NCBI RefSeq assembly: GCF_024758705.1
Contig: NZ_CP096971.1
Coordinates: 1,736,001 to 1,800,000 of the forward strand
Source of the DNA: Sphingomonas sp. SUN019
GTDB lineage: Bacteria; Pseudomonadota; Alphaproteobacteria; Sphingomonadales; Sphingomonadaceae
DNA length: 64,000 nucleotides
Direction of reading: 5' to 3'
The notes under the pieces are model-generated. The model saw nothing but the letters and a program-made list of their open reading frames with translations, searched no databases and was not told where the DNA came from. Of the stretch, positions 1-8,089 are shown piece after piece (the first letter of the stretch is position 1; each line of letters begins with the position of its first letter). A program made the translations under genes and the position numbers.

Positions 1-85
1 GTCGCGGCGCATCGCTCCCCGTCATTCACCCTGATCGCGATCAACCCGAATGGCGCGGCACCGACGCGTGTGGCAGGGGCCGCGA

Positions 86-1258
86 ATGACGACCCCGGAA
101 CATTTCGATGCAATCGTGCTCGGCGCAGGCGGCGCGGGGCTGATGTGCGCGGCAGTCGCGGGACAGCGCGGGCGGCGCGTGGCGTTGCTCGACCATGCCG
201 ACGAACCGGGCAAGAAGATCCTGATCTCGGGCGGCGGGCGGTGCAATTTCACTAACATCGGCGCAGGCCCGACAAACTACATCTCCGCCAACCCACATTT
301 CGCAAAGTCCGCGCTCGGCCGCTACACCGCACAGGATTTCATCGCGCTGGTCGATCGCCACCGCATCGCCTGGCACGAAAAGACGCTCGGGCAATTATTC
401 TGCGACGGCTCGGCGAAGCAGATCGTCGCGATGTTGCTCGACGAATGTCCGAACACCGTATCGCTCCGCCTCGGCCAGCCGATCCGCGACGTGACACACG
501 CCGATGGCCGCTTCGCGGTAACCTACGGCGATCGCACGCTGACCGCGCCTGCGCTGGTGATCGCCACCGGCGGACCGTCGATCCCGAAGATGGGCGCAAC
601 CGGCTTCGCATACGACCTCGCACGCCGCTTCGGCCTGAAGGTGGTCGAACCGCGCCCCGCGCTCGTTCCGCTGACGCTCTCGGGCGACGAGGCGTTGTTC
701 CGCAACCTCGCGGGCGTCGCCACCCCCGTCGTCGCACGCGCGGGCAAGGCGTCGTTCGCCGAGGCCGCGCTGTTCACCCACCGCGGCCTGTCCGGCCCCG
801 CGATCCTGCAGGTGTCTTCCTATTGGCGGCACGGCGAGAGCATCGGGATCGACTTCCTCCCCGGCGTGGCGGACGGCTGGCTCCGCATCGCCAAACGCGC
901 CCGTCCGCGCGCCGGATTGCGCAGCGCGCTCCCATTGCCCGCGCGTCTTGCCGAGGCGCTGGAGGAAAAACTCGCGCTCCCCGGCGAGCTTGGTGCGGCA
1001 ACCGATAAGGCGCTGGCCGAGATCGAACGCACGCTCTCCGACTGGCGCTTCACCCCCAACGGCAGCGAAGGCTTCGCCAAGGCCGAGGTCACCGTCGGTG
1101 GGATCGCTACCGATGCGCTGTCATCGAAGACGATGGAGGCGCGCACCGTCCCCGGCCTCCACGCGATCGGCGAGGCGGTCGACGTGACGGGTTGGCTCGG
1201 CGGCTACAACTTCCAATGGGCCTGGGCGAGTGGTGTGGCTGCAGGGCAGAGCCTCTAA
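86..1258 (+). CDS. BaiN/HI0933-type NAD(P)/FAD-dependent oxidoreductase
   Basis: A 390-residue flavoprotein of the HI0933/BaiN (YhiN) family. The N-terminus carries a Rossmann FAD-binding motif, GAGGAG at residues 13-18, followed by the family signature KKILISGGGRCNFTN near residues 47-61. The C-terminus has the second family block, HAIGEAVDVTGWLGGYNFQWA, which closes the FAD site. The substrate of most family members is unknown; BaiN of gut clostridia acts on bile-acid intermediates, but that role should not be transferred here. I chose the ATG at 86 rather than the one at 50 because family members begin just before the FAD strand and an AGGGG lies about 7 nt upstream. It converges on murA across a short hairpin. 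Cytoplasmic; no signal peptide. Confidence 0.88.
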   Translation: MTTPEHFDAIVLGAGGAGLMCAAVAGQRGRRVALLDHADEPGKKILISGGGRCNFTNIGAGPTNYISANPHFAKSALGRYTAQDFIALVDRHRIAWHEKTLGQLFCDGSAKQIVAMLLDECPNTVSLRLGQPIRDVTHADGRFAVTYGDRTLTAPALVIATGGPSIPKMGATGFAYDLARRFGLKVVEPRPALVPLTLSGDEALFRNLAGVATPVVARAGKASFAEAALFTHRGLSGPAILQVSSYWRHGESIGIDFLPGVADGWLRIAKRARPRAGLRSALPLPARLAEALEEKLALPGELGAATDKALAEIERTLSDWRFTPNGSEGFAKAEVTVGGIATDALSSKTMEARTVPGLHAIGEAVDVTGWLGGYNFQWAWASGVAAGQSL

Positions 1259-1270
1259 CCCCGACAAGCA

Positions 1271-1294
1271 CCTCCCCGGCGAAGGCCGGGGAGG
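1271..1294. terminator. Bidirectional hairpin between convergent genes
   Basis: A perfect 10-bp stem (1271-1280 with 1285-1294) closed by a GAAG tetraloop lies between the convergent ends of the flavoprotein and murA. There is no T-tract on either side, so termination is inferred from its position and stability. Confidence 0.55.
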
Positions 1295-1317
1295 AACTTA
1301 CGCGAGGATTAGCTACC

Positions 1318-2616
1318 TCAACCGTCGCTGACCCGCTCGATATCCGCCCCGACCGCGCTCAGTTTCTCCTCCAGCCGCTCATAACCGCGGTCCAGGTGGT
1401 ACACGCGCGACACCTGCGTCTCGCCGTCCGCCGCCAGCCCCGCCAGGATCAGGCTCATCGACGCGCGCAGGTCGGTCGCCATCACCGGCGCGCCGACCAT
1501 ATGATCGACACCGCGCACCACCGCAGTGCGCCCGCGGACCTGGATATCGGCCCCCATCCGCGCCAGTTCGGGCACGTGCATGTAACGGTTTTCGAAGATC
1601 GTTTCGGTCAACACGCTCGCCCCGTCGGCCCGGCAGAGCATCGCCATGAACTGCGCCTGCATGTCGGTCGCGAAGCCCGGAAACGGCGCGGTCGACAGCG
1701 TCAACGGCTTCAGCTTGCCGTCGGACGACACCCGCACCGAATTCTTGCCCTCCTCAATCGCGACCCCCGCCTCGCGCAGCGCATCCAGCGTCGCGCCCAT
1801 GTCCGCCGCCGACACGCCGGTCAGTTCCAGGTCGCCGCCGGTGATCGCCGCAGCGCAGGCATAACTGCCCGCCTCGATCCGGTCGGGCATCACCGCATAG
1901 GTCGCGCCGTGCAGCCGGTCGACGCCCTCGATCTCCAGCGTCTCGGTCCCGACGCCCTCGATCCGCGCGCCCATCGCGATCAGGCAGCGGCACAGGTCGA
2001 CGATTTCCGGCTCACGCGCGGCGTTGTCGATCCGCGAGGAGCCTTTTGCGGTCACCGCCGCCATCACGACATTCTCGGTCGCGCCGACCGACACGATCGG
2101 GAAGGCGTAGCGCCCGCCCGGCAAGCGCCCGCCCCCTCCTGAAACATTGGGCGCACGCGCGGTGACGTAGCCCGCGCTCATCTCCAGCTCCGCGCCGATC
2201 GCTTCCAGCGCCTTCAGATGCAGGTCGATCGGGCGGTTGCCGATCGCACACCCGCCCGGCAGCGACACGCGCGCTTCGCCCGCGCGCGCCAGGATCGGCC
2301 CCAGCACCAGGATCGACGCGCGCATCTTCCGCACGATGTCGTACGGCGCTTCCGTAGAGGTCAGCTTCCCCGCGCGAATGGTCATCACGCGCCCGAAATC
2401 CTCCGGTCGCGTGCCCTCTATCGCGGTCGACGCGCCAAGCTGGTTCAGCAAATGCCCGAACCCGTCGACATCGGCCAGCCGCGGCAGGTTGCGCAGCGTA
2501 ACCGGTTCGTCGGTCAAAAGCGCGCACGGCAGCAATGCCAGCGCGGCGTTCTTCGCGCCGGAGATCGGCAATTGGCCAGACAGGCGGTTTCCGCCGCGAA
2601 TGTGAATACGGTCCAT
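1318..2616 (-). CDS. murA: UDP-N-acetylglucosamine 1-carboxyvinyltransferase
   Basis: MurA transfers enolpyruvate from PEP to UDP-GlcNAc, the first committed step of peptidoglycan synthesis in the cytoplasm. The 432-residue product has the normal family length. It shows the UDP-sugar-binding Lys-Asn pair (K22-N23 in [10 protein letters not shown]) and the flexible loop with the catalytic cysteine, Cys123 in [11 protein letters not shown], so it should be fosfomycin-sensitive in principle. The inverted (alpha/beta)6 repeat pattern of the EPSP-synthase superfamily is complete to the C-terminus. It is divergent from the Crp/Fnr gene at 2766, with about 150 bp between them. Start at 2616 is the first possible codon and matches family N-termini. 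Confidence 0.97.
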   Translation of the reverse strand: MDRIHIRGGNRLSGQLPISGAKNAALALLPCALLTDEPVTLRNLPRLADVDGFGHLLNQLGASTAIEGTRPEDFGRVMTIRAGKLTSTEAPYDIVRKMRASILVLGPILARAGEARVSLPGGCAIGNRPIDLHLKALEAIGAELEMSAGYVTARAPNVSGGGGRLPGGRYAFPIVSVGATENVVMAAVTAKGSSRIDNAAREPEIVDLCRCLIAMGARIEGVGTETLEIEGVDRLHGATYAVMPDRIEAGSYACAAAITGGDLELTGVSAADMGATLDALREAGVAIEEGKNSVRVSSDGKLKPLTLSTAPFPGFATDMQAQFMAMLCRADGASVLTETIFENRYMHVPELARMGADIQVRGRTAVVRGVDHMVGAPVMATDLRASMSLILAGLAADGETQVSRVYHLDRGYERLEEKLSAVGADIERVSDG

Positions 2617-2648
2617 AAGCGCGCCGCTCTACCGGACCCGCGACGCCA

Positions 2649-2683
2649 CGCCAAGCAGGGCCGCGACGCCAAGCAGGGCCGCG
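2649..2683. repeat. 17-bp tandem direct repeat
   Basis: The 17-mer CGCCAAGCAGGGCCGCG occurs at 2649-2665 and again at 2667-2683, an 18-bp period, in the murA upstream region. It is probably a small slippage duplication; no function is evident. Confidence 0.7.
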
Positions 2684-2765
2684 GCGGATCGACCTTGATC
2701 GATTTTAATGCGTGCGCAGGCGCGGACACTGTAGCGTAGCCGCTTGGTCGGGGGGTTGAGTTAGC

Positions 2766-3500
2766 GTGGCATCCAGTTGTTTCGCCGATCACCTCGGCGA
2801 TTTCGTTGCCCTGACGCCAACAGAACGCGATGCGATCCATCGACTGGAAGAGCGCGAACGCATCTTGCGCCGGACCGGCATCCTCGTGCGCGAAAACGAC
2901 AGGGCCGGCGAACTCTTCATCCTGAAACGCGGGATGATGATGAGCTACGTGCTGCTCGACGACGGCAGCCGCCAGATCCTGCGCTTCCTGTTTCCCGGCG
3001 ACATGATGGGCGTCGCATCGATCGCCTATGCGCTGTCGCCCGAAACGATCGTCGCGCTGACCGACTGCACCGTCTGCCCGTTCGAATGCGGCGCGCTCGC
3101 GCAACTGATGACCGAGCATCCCCGGCTGGGTGCGGCGATCATGGTGCTGCACCAGATGGAGCGGGTGTCGCTGACCGATCGGCTGGTCGGACTCGGCCGC
3201 ACCTCGGCTAAGGTCCGCGTCGCGTCGCTGCTGCTCGAACTGCGCAATCGGATGCGGCGTTTCGATCCGGAAATCGGCAGCAGTTTCGTGCTCGGTTTAA
3301 CGCAGGAGGAAATCGGCGATGCCACCGGATTGACCGCGGTCCACGTCAACCGGATGCTGCGCCAGTTGGAGGATGACGGCCTGATCGGGCGCGAAAACGG
3401 CCGCGTGCTGTTCCGCGACGAGGTCCGGCTGGCGCGCGCGGCGAACTACGTCGACCGGTTCGAAGGGCTTGATTTGAGCTGGTTGCCCGCGGCGAGGTAG
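2766..3500 (+). CDS. Crp/Fnr family transcriptional regulator
   Basis: A 244-residue regulator with an N-terminal cyclic-nucleotide-binding-type beta-roll (about residues 25-125, including GELFILKRGMMMSY and LRFLFPGDMMG), a dimerisation helix and a C-terminal winged helix-turn-helix (LTQEEIGDATGLTAVHVNRML, about residues 178-198). It lacks the N-terminal cysteine cluster of oxygen-sensing FNR. The recognition helix also lacks the Glu of the FNR E--SR motif, so its DNA target cannot be read across. The start is a GTG at 2766. It stands alone, divergent from murA and convergent with clpS. The signal it senses is not recognisable from sequence. Confidence 0.9.
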   Translation: MASSCFADHLGDFVALTPTERDAIHRLEERERILRRTGILVRENDRAGELFILKRGMMMSYVLLDDGSRQILRFLFPGDMMGVASIAYALSPETIVALTDCTVCPFECGALAQLMTEHPRLGAAIMVLHQMERVSLTDRLVGLGRTSAKVRVASLLLELRNRMRRFDPEIGSSFVLGLTQEEIGDATGLTAVHVNRMLRQLEDDGLIGRENGRVLFRDEVRLARAANYVDRFEGLDLSWLPAAR

Positions 3501-3559
3501 TATGTCAGGCTTCGGCAGTGCCGCACCGCCTCACGCGCGTGAGCGCGTCAAAGAAAGAG

Positions 3560-3898
3560 TTACGCCTTCTCCAGCGTACATTGCAGCGGGTGCTGGTTCT
3601 GCCGCGCGAAGTCGATCACCTGGCTGACCTTGGTTTCCGCCACTTCGTAGCTGAACGTCCCGCACACCCCGACGCCCTTCTGATGGACGTGCAGCATCAC
3701 GCGTGTCGCGGCCTCCATGTCCATGCGGAAGAAGCGCTGCAGGCACAGGACGACGAACTCCATCGGCGTGTAATCGTCGTTCAGCATCAGCACGCGGTAT
3801 GGCGTCGGCTGTTTGGTCTTTGCGCGCGTGCGGGTGGCGACACCGACGCCCGGGCCGTCGGGCGGCCCGTCGGGTTCGTCATCTCGGCGCTCGGCCAT
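3560..3898 (-). CDS. clpS: ATP-dependent Clp protease adaptor ClpS
   Basis: ClpS binds N-end-rule substrates and delivers them to the N-domain of ClpA for degradation by ClpAP. The core is clear: [18 protein letters not shown], with the Asn-Asp-Asp that holds the substrate alpha-amine, then [11 protein letters not shown] with the conserved His, ending [11 protein letters not shown]. From the ATG at 3898 the protein is 112 residues with a disordered acidic and proline-rich N-terminal tail typical of alphaproteobacterial ClpS. The frame remains open to 3958, with another ATG at 3919, and none of the three starts has a good Shine-Dalgarno. I chose 3898 because [10 protein letters not shown] resembles other ClpS tails. 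clpA is not in this window. Confidence 0.93.
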   Translation of the reverse strand: MAERRDDEPDGPPDGPGVGVATRTRAKTKQPTPYRVLMLNDDYTPMEFVVLCLQRFFRMDMEAATRVMLHVHQKGVGVCGTFSYEVAETKVSQVIDFARQNQHPLQCTLEKA

Positions 3899-4003
3899 CA
3901 GGATCGTTTGGCGCTGCATAGGGAAGCGCAAATATGGCACGGCGTGCGGTGAGGGCAAGGCCGAACCGCGTGTTTTCGCTGACGAAGAGGAGGCACCTCA
4001 ACG

Positions 4004-4035
4004 AAAAAAGGGGGCGACCGTCGCCGGCCGCCCCC
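4004..4035 (-). terminator. Rho-independent terminator of the phasin gene
   Basis: Read on the minus strand: a 10-bp stem (4035-4026 with 4019-4010, one G-T pair), a 6-nt loop and six T residues (4009-4004). It lies about 30 bp past the phasin stop codon. Confidence 0.8.
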
Positions 4036-4066
4036 TCTTGGTTCGCGAAAATGCGAAGGGTCTGGC

Positions 4067-4861
4067 TTACGCCGCGACCTTCAGCTTCTCGGCGGCGACC
4101 GCAAAGCGGTTCTGGTACGGCTGGACGATCGCGCCGACCAGCTTCAGATAGTTTTCGGTGAACTTGGCGGTTTCCGACGCCATCGCATCCATCGTCTGCT
4201 TCGCGATCTCGCTCTGCTTCTGCATGAATTCGGTGGGCGACTTCACGCTCGCCAGGTCACGCAGCGTGGCGTTTGCCTTCTCGACGGTCGTGCGCGCGTA
4301 ATCGGCGGTGTACTTCGCGATTTCCTGCGCACCGTTGGCGGCGATCTTCGACGATTCGACCATCGCCTCCAGATTGCCCTTGTTGAACGCGTTCATGTCC
4401 TCGAACAGCTTCGCGCCCTTCTCCATCGACGCTTTCGCGCGGGTGTTGGCTTCGGCCATCACGGTCTGGGTCTTGTCGGTCATCGTCTTGATCGTATCGG
4501 CCATCTTGGTTTCCTTCGTCGCTATGATTTTCGCCGGCTTGGCGGGGGTCGCTTTCACAGCGACAAGTTTCTTCGGTGCCGGGCGAACCGCCTTCACCGA
4601 TGACGCCGGCTTCTTCGCGACCGGCTTCTTGGCCAGCGCACGCGCCGGCTTGACGGGAACGGCCTTTGCGGCCGACGCAGGCTTGGCCGCAACCGGTGTC
4701 GCCACCGGCTTCGGGGCTGACGCTACGACAGGCGCAGGGGCACGTGCAGGCTGGGCCGTCTCGACCTTCGTCGCGATCGGCGTGTCAGCCTTGGCGGGGG
4801 CAGGCGTAACGACCGGGGTCGCGGCCTTGACCGGTTCGGCGGTGACTCGTGAATCGGACAT
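4067..4861 (-). CDS. Phasin family protein with Ala/Pro/Lys-rich N-terminal extension
   Basis: Phasins coat polyhydroxyalkanoate granules. The C-terminal ~145 residues (from about Met120 of 264) form the phasin domain: amphipathic helices with no cysteine, including EKGAKLFEDMNAFNKGNLEAMVES and the SPTEFMQKQSEIAKQTMDA block typical of short phasins. The first ~118 residues are a low-complexity, basic tail with repeated AKKPVAKKPA-type motifs like histone H1/PhaF tails, which may bind DNA or nucleoid. I chose ATG 4861 because CGGAG precedes it by 9 nt; a TTG at 4918 is longer but lies in the promoter. An internal ATG at 4504 has its own AAGGA 7 nt upstream, so a short 145-residue phasin may also be made. 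It lies downstream of phaC on the same strand and ends at a strong terminator. Confidence 0.9.
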   Translation of the reverse strand: MSDSRVTAEPVKAATPVVTPAPAKADTPIATKVETAQPARAPAPVVASAPKPVATPVAAKPASAAKAVPVKPARALAKKPVAKKPASSVKAVRPAPKKLVAVKATPAKPAKIIATKETKMADTIKTMTDKTQTVMAEANTRAKASMEKGAKLFEDMNAFNKGNLEAMVESSKIAANGAQEIAKYTADYARTTVEKANATLRDLASVKSPTEFMQKQSEIAKQTMDAMASETAKFTENYLKLVGAIVQPYQNRFAVAAEKLKVAA

Positions 4862-4877
4862 TCGTGACGGCTCCGTA

Positions 4878-4943
4878 TTGTTGCACTGCACAATATAAGA
4901 CGCGCGATTCGATTTCAAGCGTCATTTTTGTGCAATGCAGCAA
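4878..4943 (-). promoter_or_regulatory. Phasin promoter flanked by TGC-rich operator-like sites
   Basis: On the minus strand, a -35-like TTGAAA (4918-4913) and a -10-like TATATT (4897-4892) lie 15 nt apart. They are framed by two inverted near-copies of one site: TTGTGCAATGCAGCAA on the plus strand at 4928-4943 and TTGTTGCACTGCACAA on the plus strand at 4878-4893. TGC-rich sites of this kind are what the PHA repressor PhaR binds in front of phasin genes in other alphaproteobacteria. The downstream copy overlaps the -10, as expected for a repressor. PhaR itself is not in the window. Confidence 0.65.
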
Positions 4944-4961
4944 TACAGGTTTACGGTGGGT

Positions 4962-6686
4962 TTACCGCGCCTTCACATAACTTCCCGGCGCATCTTCGAT
5001 CGCCTTGAGCGCGCCCGTCCCCGGTATGCGCGCGCCTGCCGCGGACACTGTCTTATCCGAACGATCGCGCAGCCAGCCGATCCAGTCCGGCCACCAGCTT
5101 CCCTTCGTTTCGGTCGCGCCAGCGACGAATTCGTCGAGCGACGACGCAGGCGATGCGTTGGTCCAGTACTGGTATTTCCCCGCCGCGGGCGGATTGACCA
5201 CGCCCGCGATATGCCCTGATCCCGCCAGCACAAACCGCATCGGCCCGCGGAAATGCTCGGTCATCTTCCACACGCTTTCGACCGGCGCGATATGATCCTC
5301 GCGCCCCGCCTGCACATAGGAAGGCGTCTCGACTTTCGTCAGGTCGATCGCCACCCCGTTCACCGACAACGCGCCGGGCTGCGCCAGCAGATTGTCGCGA
5401 TACAGATCGGTCAGGTACGACAGATGCCATTTTGCGGGCAGATTGGTCGTGTCGCCGTTCCAGTGCAGCAGGTCGAACGGGACGTAATCGTTGCCCATCA
5501 AATAATTGCTGGTGACGTAGTTCCAGATCAGGTCGCGCCCACGCAGCAGGTTGAACGTCATCGCCATGTACCGCCCGTCGAGAAACCCGTCGGGCGACAT
5601 TTTCGCCAACATCTTCAACTGTTCGTCATCGATGAAATTAGTCAGCTCGCCAGCGCCCGCGAAATCGACCTGTGCGGTGAAGAACGTCGCGCTCGCCACC
5701 TTCGCCGCCTCACCGCCCGCGGCCAGCACCGCCAGCGTCGCGGCCAGCGTCGTCCCGGCCACGCAATAACCGATCGTGTGCACCGCGGGCACGCTCAGCA
5801 GGTCGCGAACGGTATCGATCGCCTCGGTCTGCGCGGCGACGTAATCGTCCCACATCACGTCCGCCATCGACGCATCGGCGGACTTCCACGACACCATGAA
5901 CACCGTGATGCCCTGATCGACGCACCAGCGGATGAAGCTCTTCTCCGGCGTCAGATCCAGGATGTAGAAGCGGTTGATCCACGGCGGAAAGATCACCAGC
6001 GGGACGGCCAGCACCGTTTCGGTCGTCGGTGTGTACTGGATCAGTTCGTACAGCGGCGTCCGCTTCACCACCTTGCCCGGCGTGGTCGCCAGATTGCGCC
6101 CGACCGCGAACGCATCGTCCGGCGTATGCGTCAATTGCCCGCGCCCGATGTCGGACAGCATATGCTGCAGGCCCTTGAGCAGGTTCTCCCCGCGCGTCGC
6201 GATCGTCTTCTCGATCACCTCGGGGTTGGTCAGTGCGAAGTTCGACGGGCTCATCGCGTCGACGAACGCCCGCGTGGCGAAACGCAATTGCTCCTTCTGC
6301 TTGGGCTCCACCCCGTCGACCGCCTCGACGCTTTTCAGCATATGGTCGGAAATCAGCTGGTACGACTGCCGGATCAGGTCGAACACCGGCAAGTCACGCC
6401 ATGCGTCGGCCTTGAAGCGTTTGTCCCTGACTGGCGCCTCGTCCTTCGCCGCGGCGGGATCGAGGAACCGCTGCCACAACGTCAGGCTGTCGCTCCAGAA
6501 ATCCTGCACCCGCGCGATCGTCGCGGGATCGTTGAACCCCGGCACCACCGGGAAGGAGTTCGCGCCCGGCTGGAGCGCGGTCATCCCCTGCTCCATCATC
6601 ATCTGCTGCGCGCGCCCCATCACCCACGTCCAATGCTGCATCTCGGCAAGGTCGGGGACGGCGGGAGCTTCGGGCGGCTTGTTCAT
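4962..6686 (-). CDS. phaC: Class I poly(3-hydroxyalkanoate) synthase
   Basis: PhaC polymerises (R)-3-hydroxyacyl-CoA into PHA at the granule surface. The 574-residue length fits class I. The lipase-like box is GYCVAG with nucleophile Cys308, and the other catalytic residues are visible: Asp in GREDHIAPVES and His in GSGHIAGVVNPP. The N-terminal ~200 residues carry the class I leader that supports dimerisation and partner binding. The gene is followed about 100 bp later by the phasin gene on the same strand, separated by the phasin's own promoter region. phaA/phaB are not nearby, as is common. Upstream is a 37-bp perfect inverted repeat, then a divergent aminotransferase. Confidence 0.97.
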   Translation of the reverse strand: MNKPPEAPAVPDLAEMQHWTWVMGRAQQMMMEQGMTALQPGANSFPVVPGFNDPATIARVQDFWSDSLTLWQRFLDPAAAKDEAPVRDKRFKADAWRDLPVFDLIRQSYQLISDHMLKSVEAVDGVEPKQKEQLRFATRAFVDAMSPSNFALTNPEVIEKTIATRGENLLKGLQHMLSDIGRGQLTHTPDDAFAVGRNLATTPGKVVKRTPLYELIQYTPTTETVLAVPLVIFPPWINRFYILDLTPEKSFIRWCVDQGITVFMVSWKSADASMADVMWDDYVAAQTEAIDTVRDLLSVPAVHTIGYCVAGTTLAATLAVLAAGGEAAKVASATFFTAQVDFAGAGELTNFIDDEQLKMLAKMSPDGFLDGRYMAMTFNLLRGRDLIWNYVTSNYLMGNDYVPFDLLHWNGDTTNLPAKWHLSYLTDLYRDNLLAQPGALSVNGVAIDLTKVETPSYVQAGREDHIAPVESVWKMTEHFRGPMRFVLAGSGHIAGVVNPPAAGKYQYWTNASPASSLDEFVAGATETKGSWWPDWIGWLRDRSDKTVSAAGARIPGTGALKAIEDAPGSYVKAR

Positions 6687-6704
6687 GTCCGTGCTTTACC
6701 TTTC

Positions 6705-6792
6705 CCGTCATCCCCGCGAAAGCGGGGACCCATCTCCGGCGCGATTTTTCGTTCCCGCCGGAGATGGGTCCCCGCTTTCGCGGGGATGACGG
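6705..6792. repeat. Perfect 37-bp inverted repeat, REP/MITE-like
   Basis: Arms at 6705-6741 and 6756-6792 are exact reverse complements separated by 14 nt. Each arm contains an internal smaller hairpin (CCCCGCGAAAGCGGGG). It lies between divergent genes (phaC and the aminotransferase), so it cannot be a terminator for either and would sit in both leaders. The outer GTCATCCCCGCGAAAGC motif resembles the palindromic repeats scattered through many proteobacterial genomes. Confidence 0.85.
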
Positions 6793-6811
6793 CTAGGCTA
6801 CAAGCTCTCGC

Positions 6812-8020
6812 ATGACCGACGACTTCTACCGCATCAAACGCCTGCCGCCCTATGTCATCGCCGAAGTGAATGCGATGCGGGCGGCGGCGCGCGCGAGCGG
6901 GGAGGACATCATCGACCTCGGCATGGGCAATCCCGACCTGCCCCCGCCCGAACACGTCATCGAAAAACTGGTCGAGGTCGCGCGTAAACCAGACGCGCAC
7001 GGCTATTCGCAGTCGAAGGGCATTCCGGGCCTCCGCAAGGCCCAGGCGAATTATTACGGCCGCCGGTTCGGGGTCGACCTCGATCCAGAGACCGAAGTCG
7101 TCGTGACGATGGGCTCGAAGGAAGGGCTGGCCAGCCTCGCCACCGCGATCACCGCGCCGGGCGACGTCGTGCTCGCGCCCAACCCCAGCTACCCGATCCA
7201 CACCTTCGGCTTCATCATCGCCGGCGCCACGATCCGCGCGGTCCCGACGACGCCCGACGAGGCGTATTTCGAGAGCCTGGAACGCGCGATGGCGTTCACC
7301 GTCCCGCGCCCGTCGGTGCTGGTGATGGGCTATCCGTCGAACCCCACGTCCGAAGTGGTCGACCTCGCCTTCTACGAACGCGTCGTGGAGTTCGCGAAAG
7401 AACACGGCCTCTGGATCATCTCCGACCTCGCGTATTCCGAACTTTATTATGACGGAAAACCGACGCCCTCGATCCTGCAGGTGAAGGGCGCAAAGGACGT
7501 CGCGGTCGAATTCACGTCGCTCAGCAAGACGTATTCGATGGCCGGGTGGCGGATGGGCTTCGGGGTCGGCAACAAGACGCTGATCGCGGCGATGACGCGG
7601 GTGAAGTCGTACCTCGATTACGGCGCTTTCACCCCGATCCAGGCCGCCGCCTGCGCCGCGCTGAACGGCCCGCAGGACATCGTGGCGAAGAACCGCGAAC
7701 TCTATCACAAGCGCCGCGACGTGCTGGTCGAGAGCTTCGCTCGCGCCGGATGGGATATCCCCAGCCCCCGCGCGTCGATGTTCGCCTGGGCCCCGCTCCC
7801 GCCCGCGCTCGCGCATCTGGGTAGCCTCGAATTTTCCAAGCAGTTGCTGACCCACGCCAAGGTCGCGGTCGCGCCGGGCGTCGGTTACGGCGAGAATGGC
7901 GAGGGTTTCGTGCGGATCGCGATGGTCGAGAACGAACAACGCCTGCGCCAGGCGGCGCGCAACGTGCGCCGCTATCTGGCCAGTATGGGGGTCAACACGC
8001 CAGCCCAGGGCGTTTTGTGA
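6812..8020 (+). CDS. alaC: Class I/II PLP aminotransferase, AlaC-type
   Basis: A fold-type I aminotransferase of 402 residues, closest in pattern to AlaC/YfdZ glutamate-pyruvate transaminases and related LL-diaminopimelate aminotransferases. Visible motifs: IIDLGMGNPDLPPP (substrate-binding strand), NPSYPIH, the Asn of GYPSNPTSE, the Asp-x-x-Tyr of ISDLAYSELYYDG, and SLSKTYSMAGWRMG with the PLP Schiff-base lysine at Lys239. It should make alanine from pyruvate and glutamate; an alternative aspartate or methionine role cannot be excluded. Starts 20 bp after the inverted repeat. Downstream, a TauE/SafE gene begins about 70 bp later on the same strand. Confidence 0.85.
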   Translation: MTDDFYRIKRLPPYVIAEVNAMRAAARASGEDIIDLGMGNPDLPPPEHVIEKLVEVARKPDAHGYSQSKGIPGLRKAQANYYGRRFGVDLDPETEVVVTMGSKEGLASLATAITAPGDVVLAPNPSYPIHTFGFIIAGATIRAVPTTPDEAYFESLERAMAFTVPRPSVLVMGYPSNPTSEVVDLAFYERVVEFAKEHGLWIISDLAYSELYYDGKPTPSILQVKGAKDVAVEFTSLSKTYSMAGWRMGFGVGNKTLIAAMTRVKSYLDYGAFTPIQAAACAALNGPQDIVAKNRELYHKRRDVLVESFARAGWDIPSPRASMFAWAPLPPALAHLGSLEFSKQLLTHAKVAVAPGVGYGENGEGFVRIAMVENEQRLRQAARNVRRYLASMGVNTPAQGVL

Positions 8021-8089
8021 TCGGGACACGGAGGGCCGCGACTAGGCGTTCGGCGTAATCGCCGATAGGACGCCGGTTGGGGGGTTTTC

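Noticed and set aside
2695..2708. FNR/FixK box-like TTGATCGATTTTAA before the Crp/Fnr gene
   Set aside because: Only the first half fits the consensus, and the regulator lacks the Glu that reads it, so I do not list it as a site.
6705..6792. The inverted repeat as a transcription terminator
   Set aside because: It is between divergent genes and has no T-tract at either end.
5253..6815. 520-codon plus-strand frame across phaC
   Set aside because: Antisense shadow of phaC; composition is Arg/His/Gln-rich and featureless.
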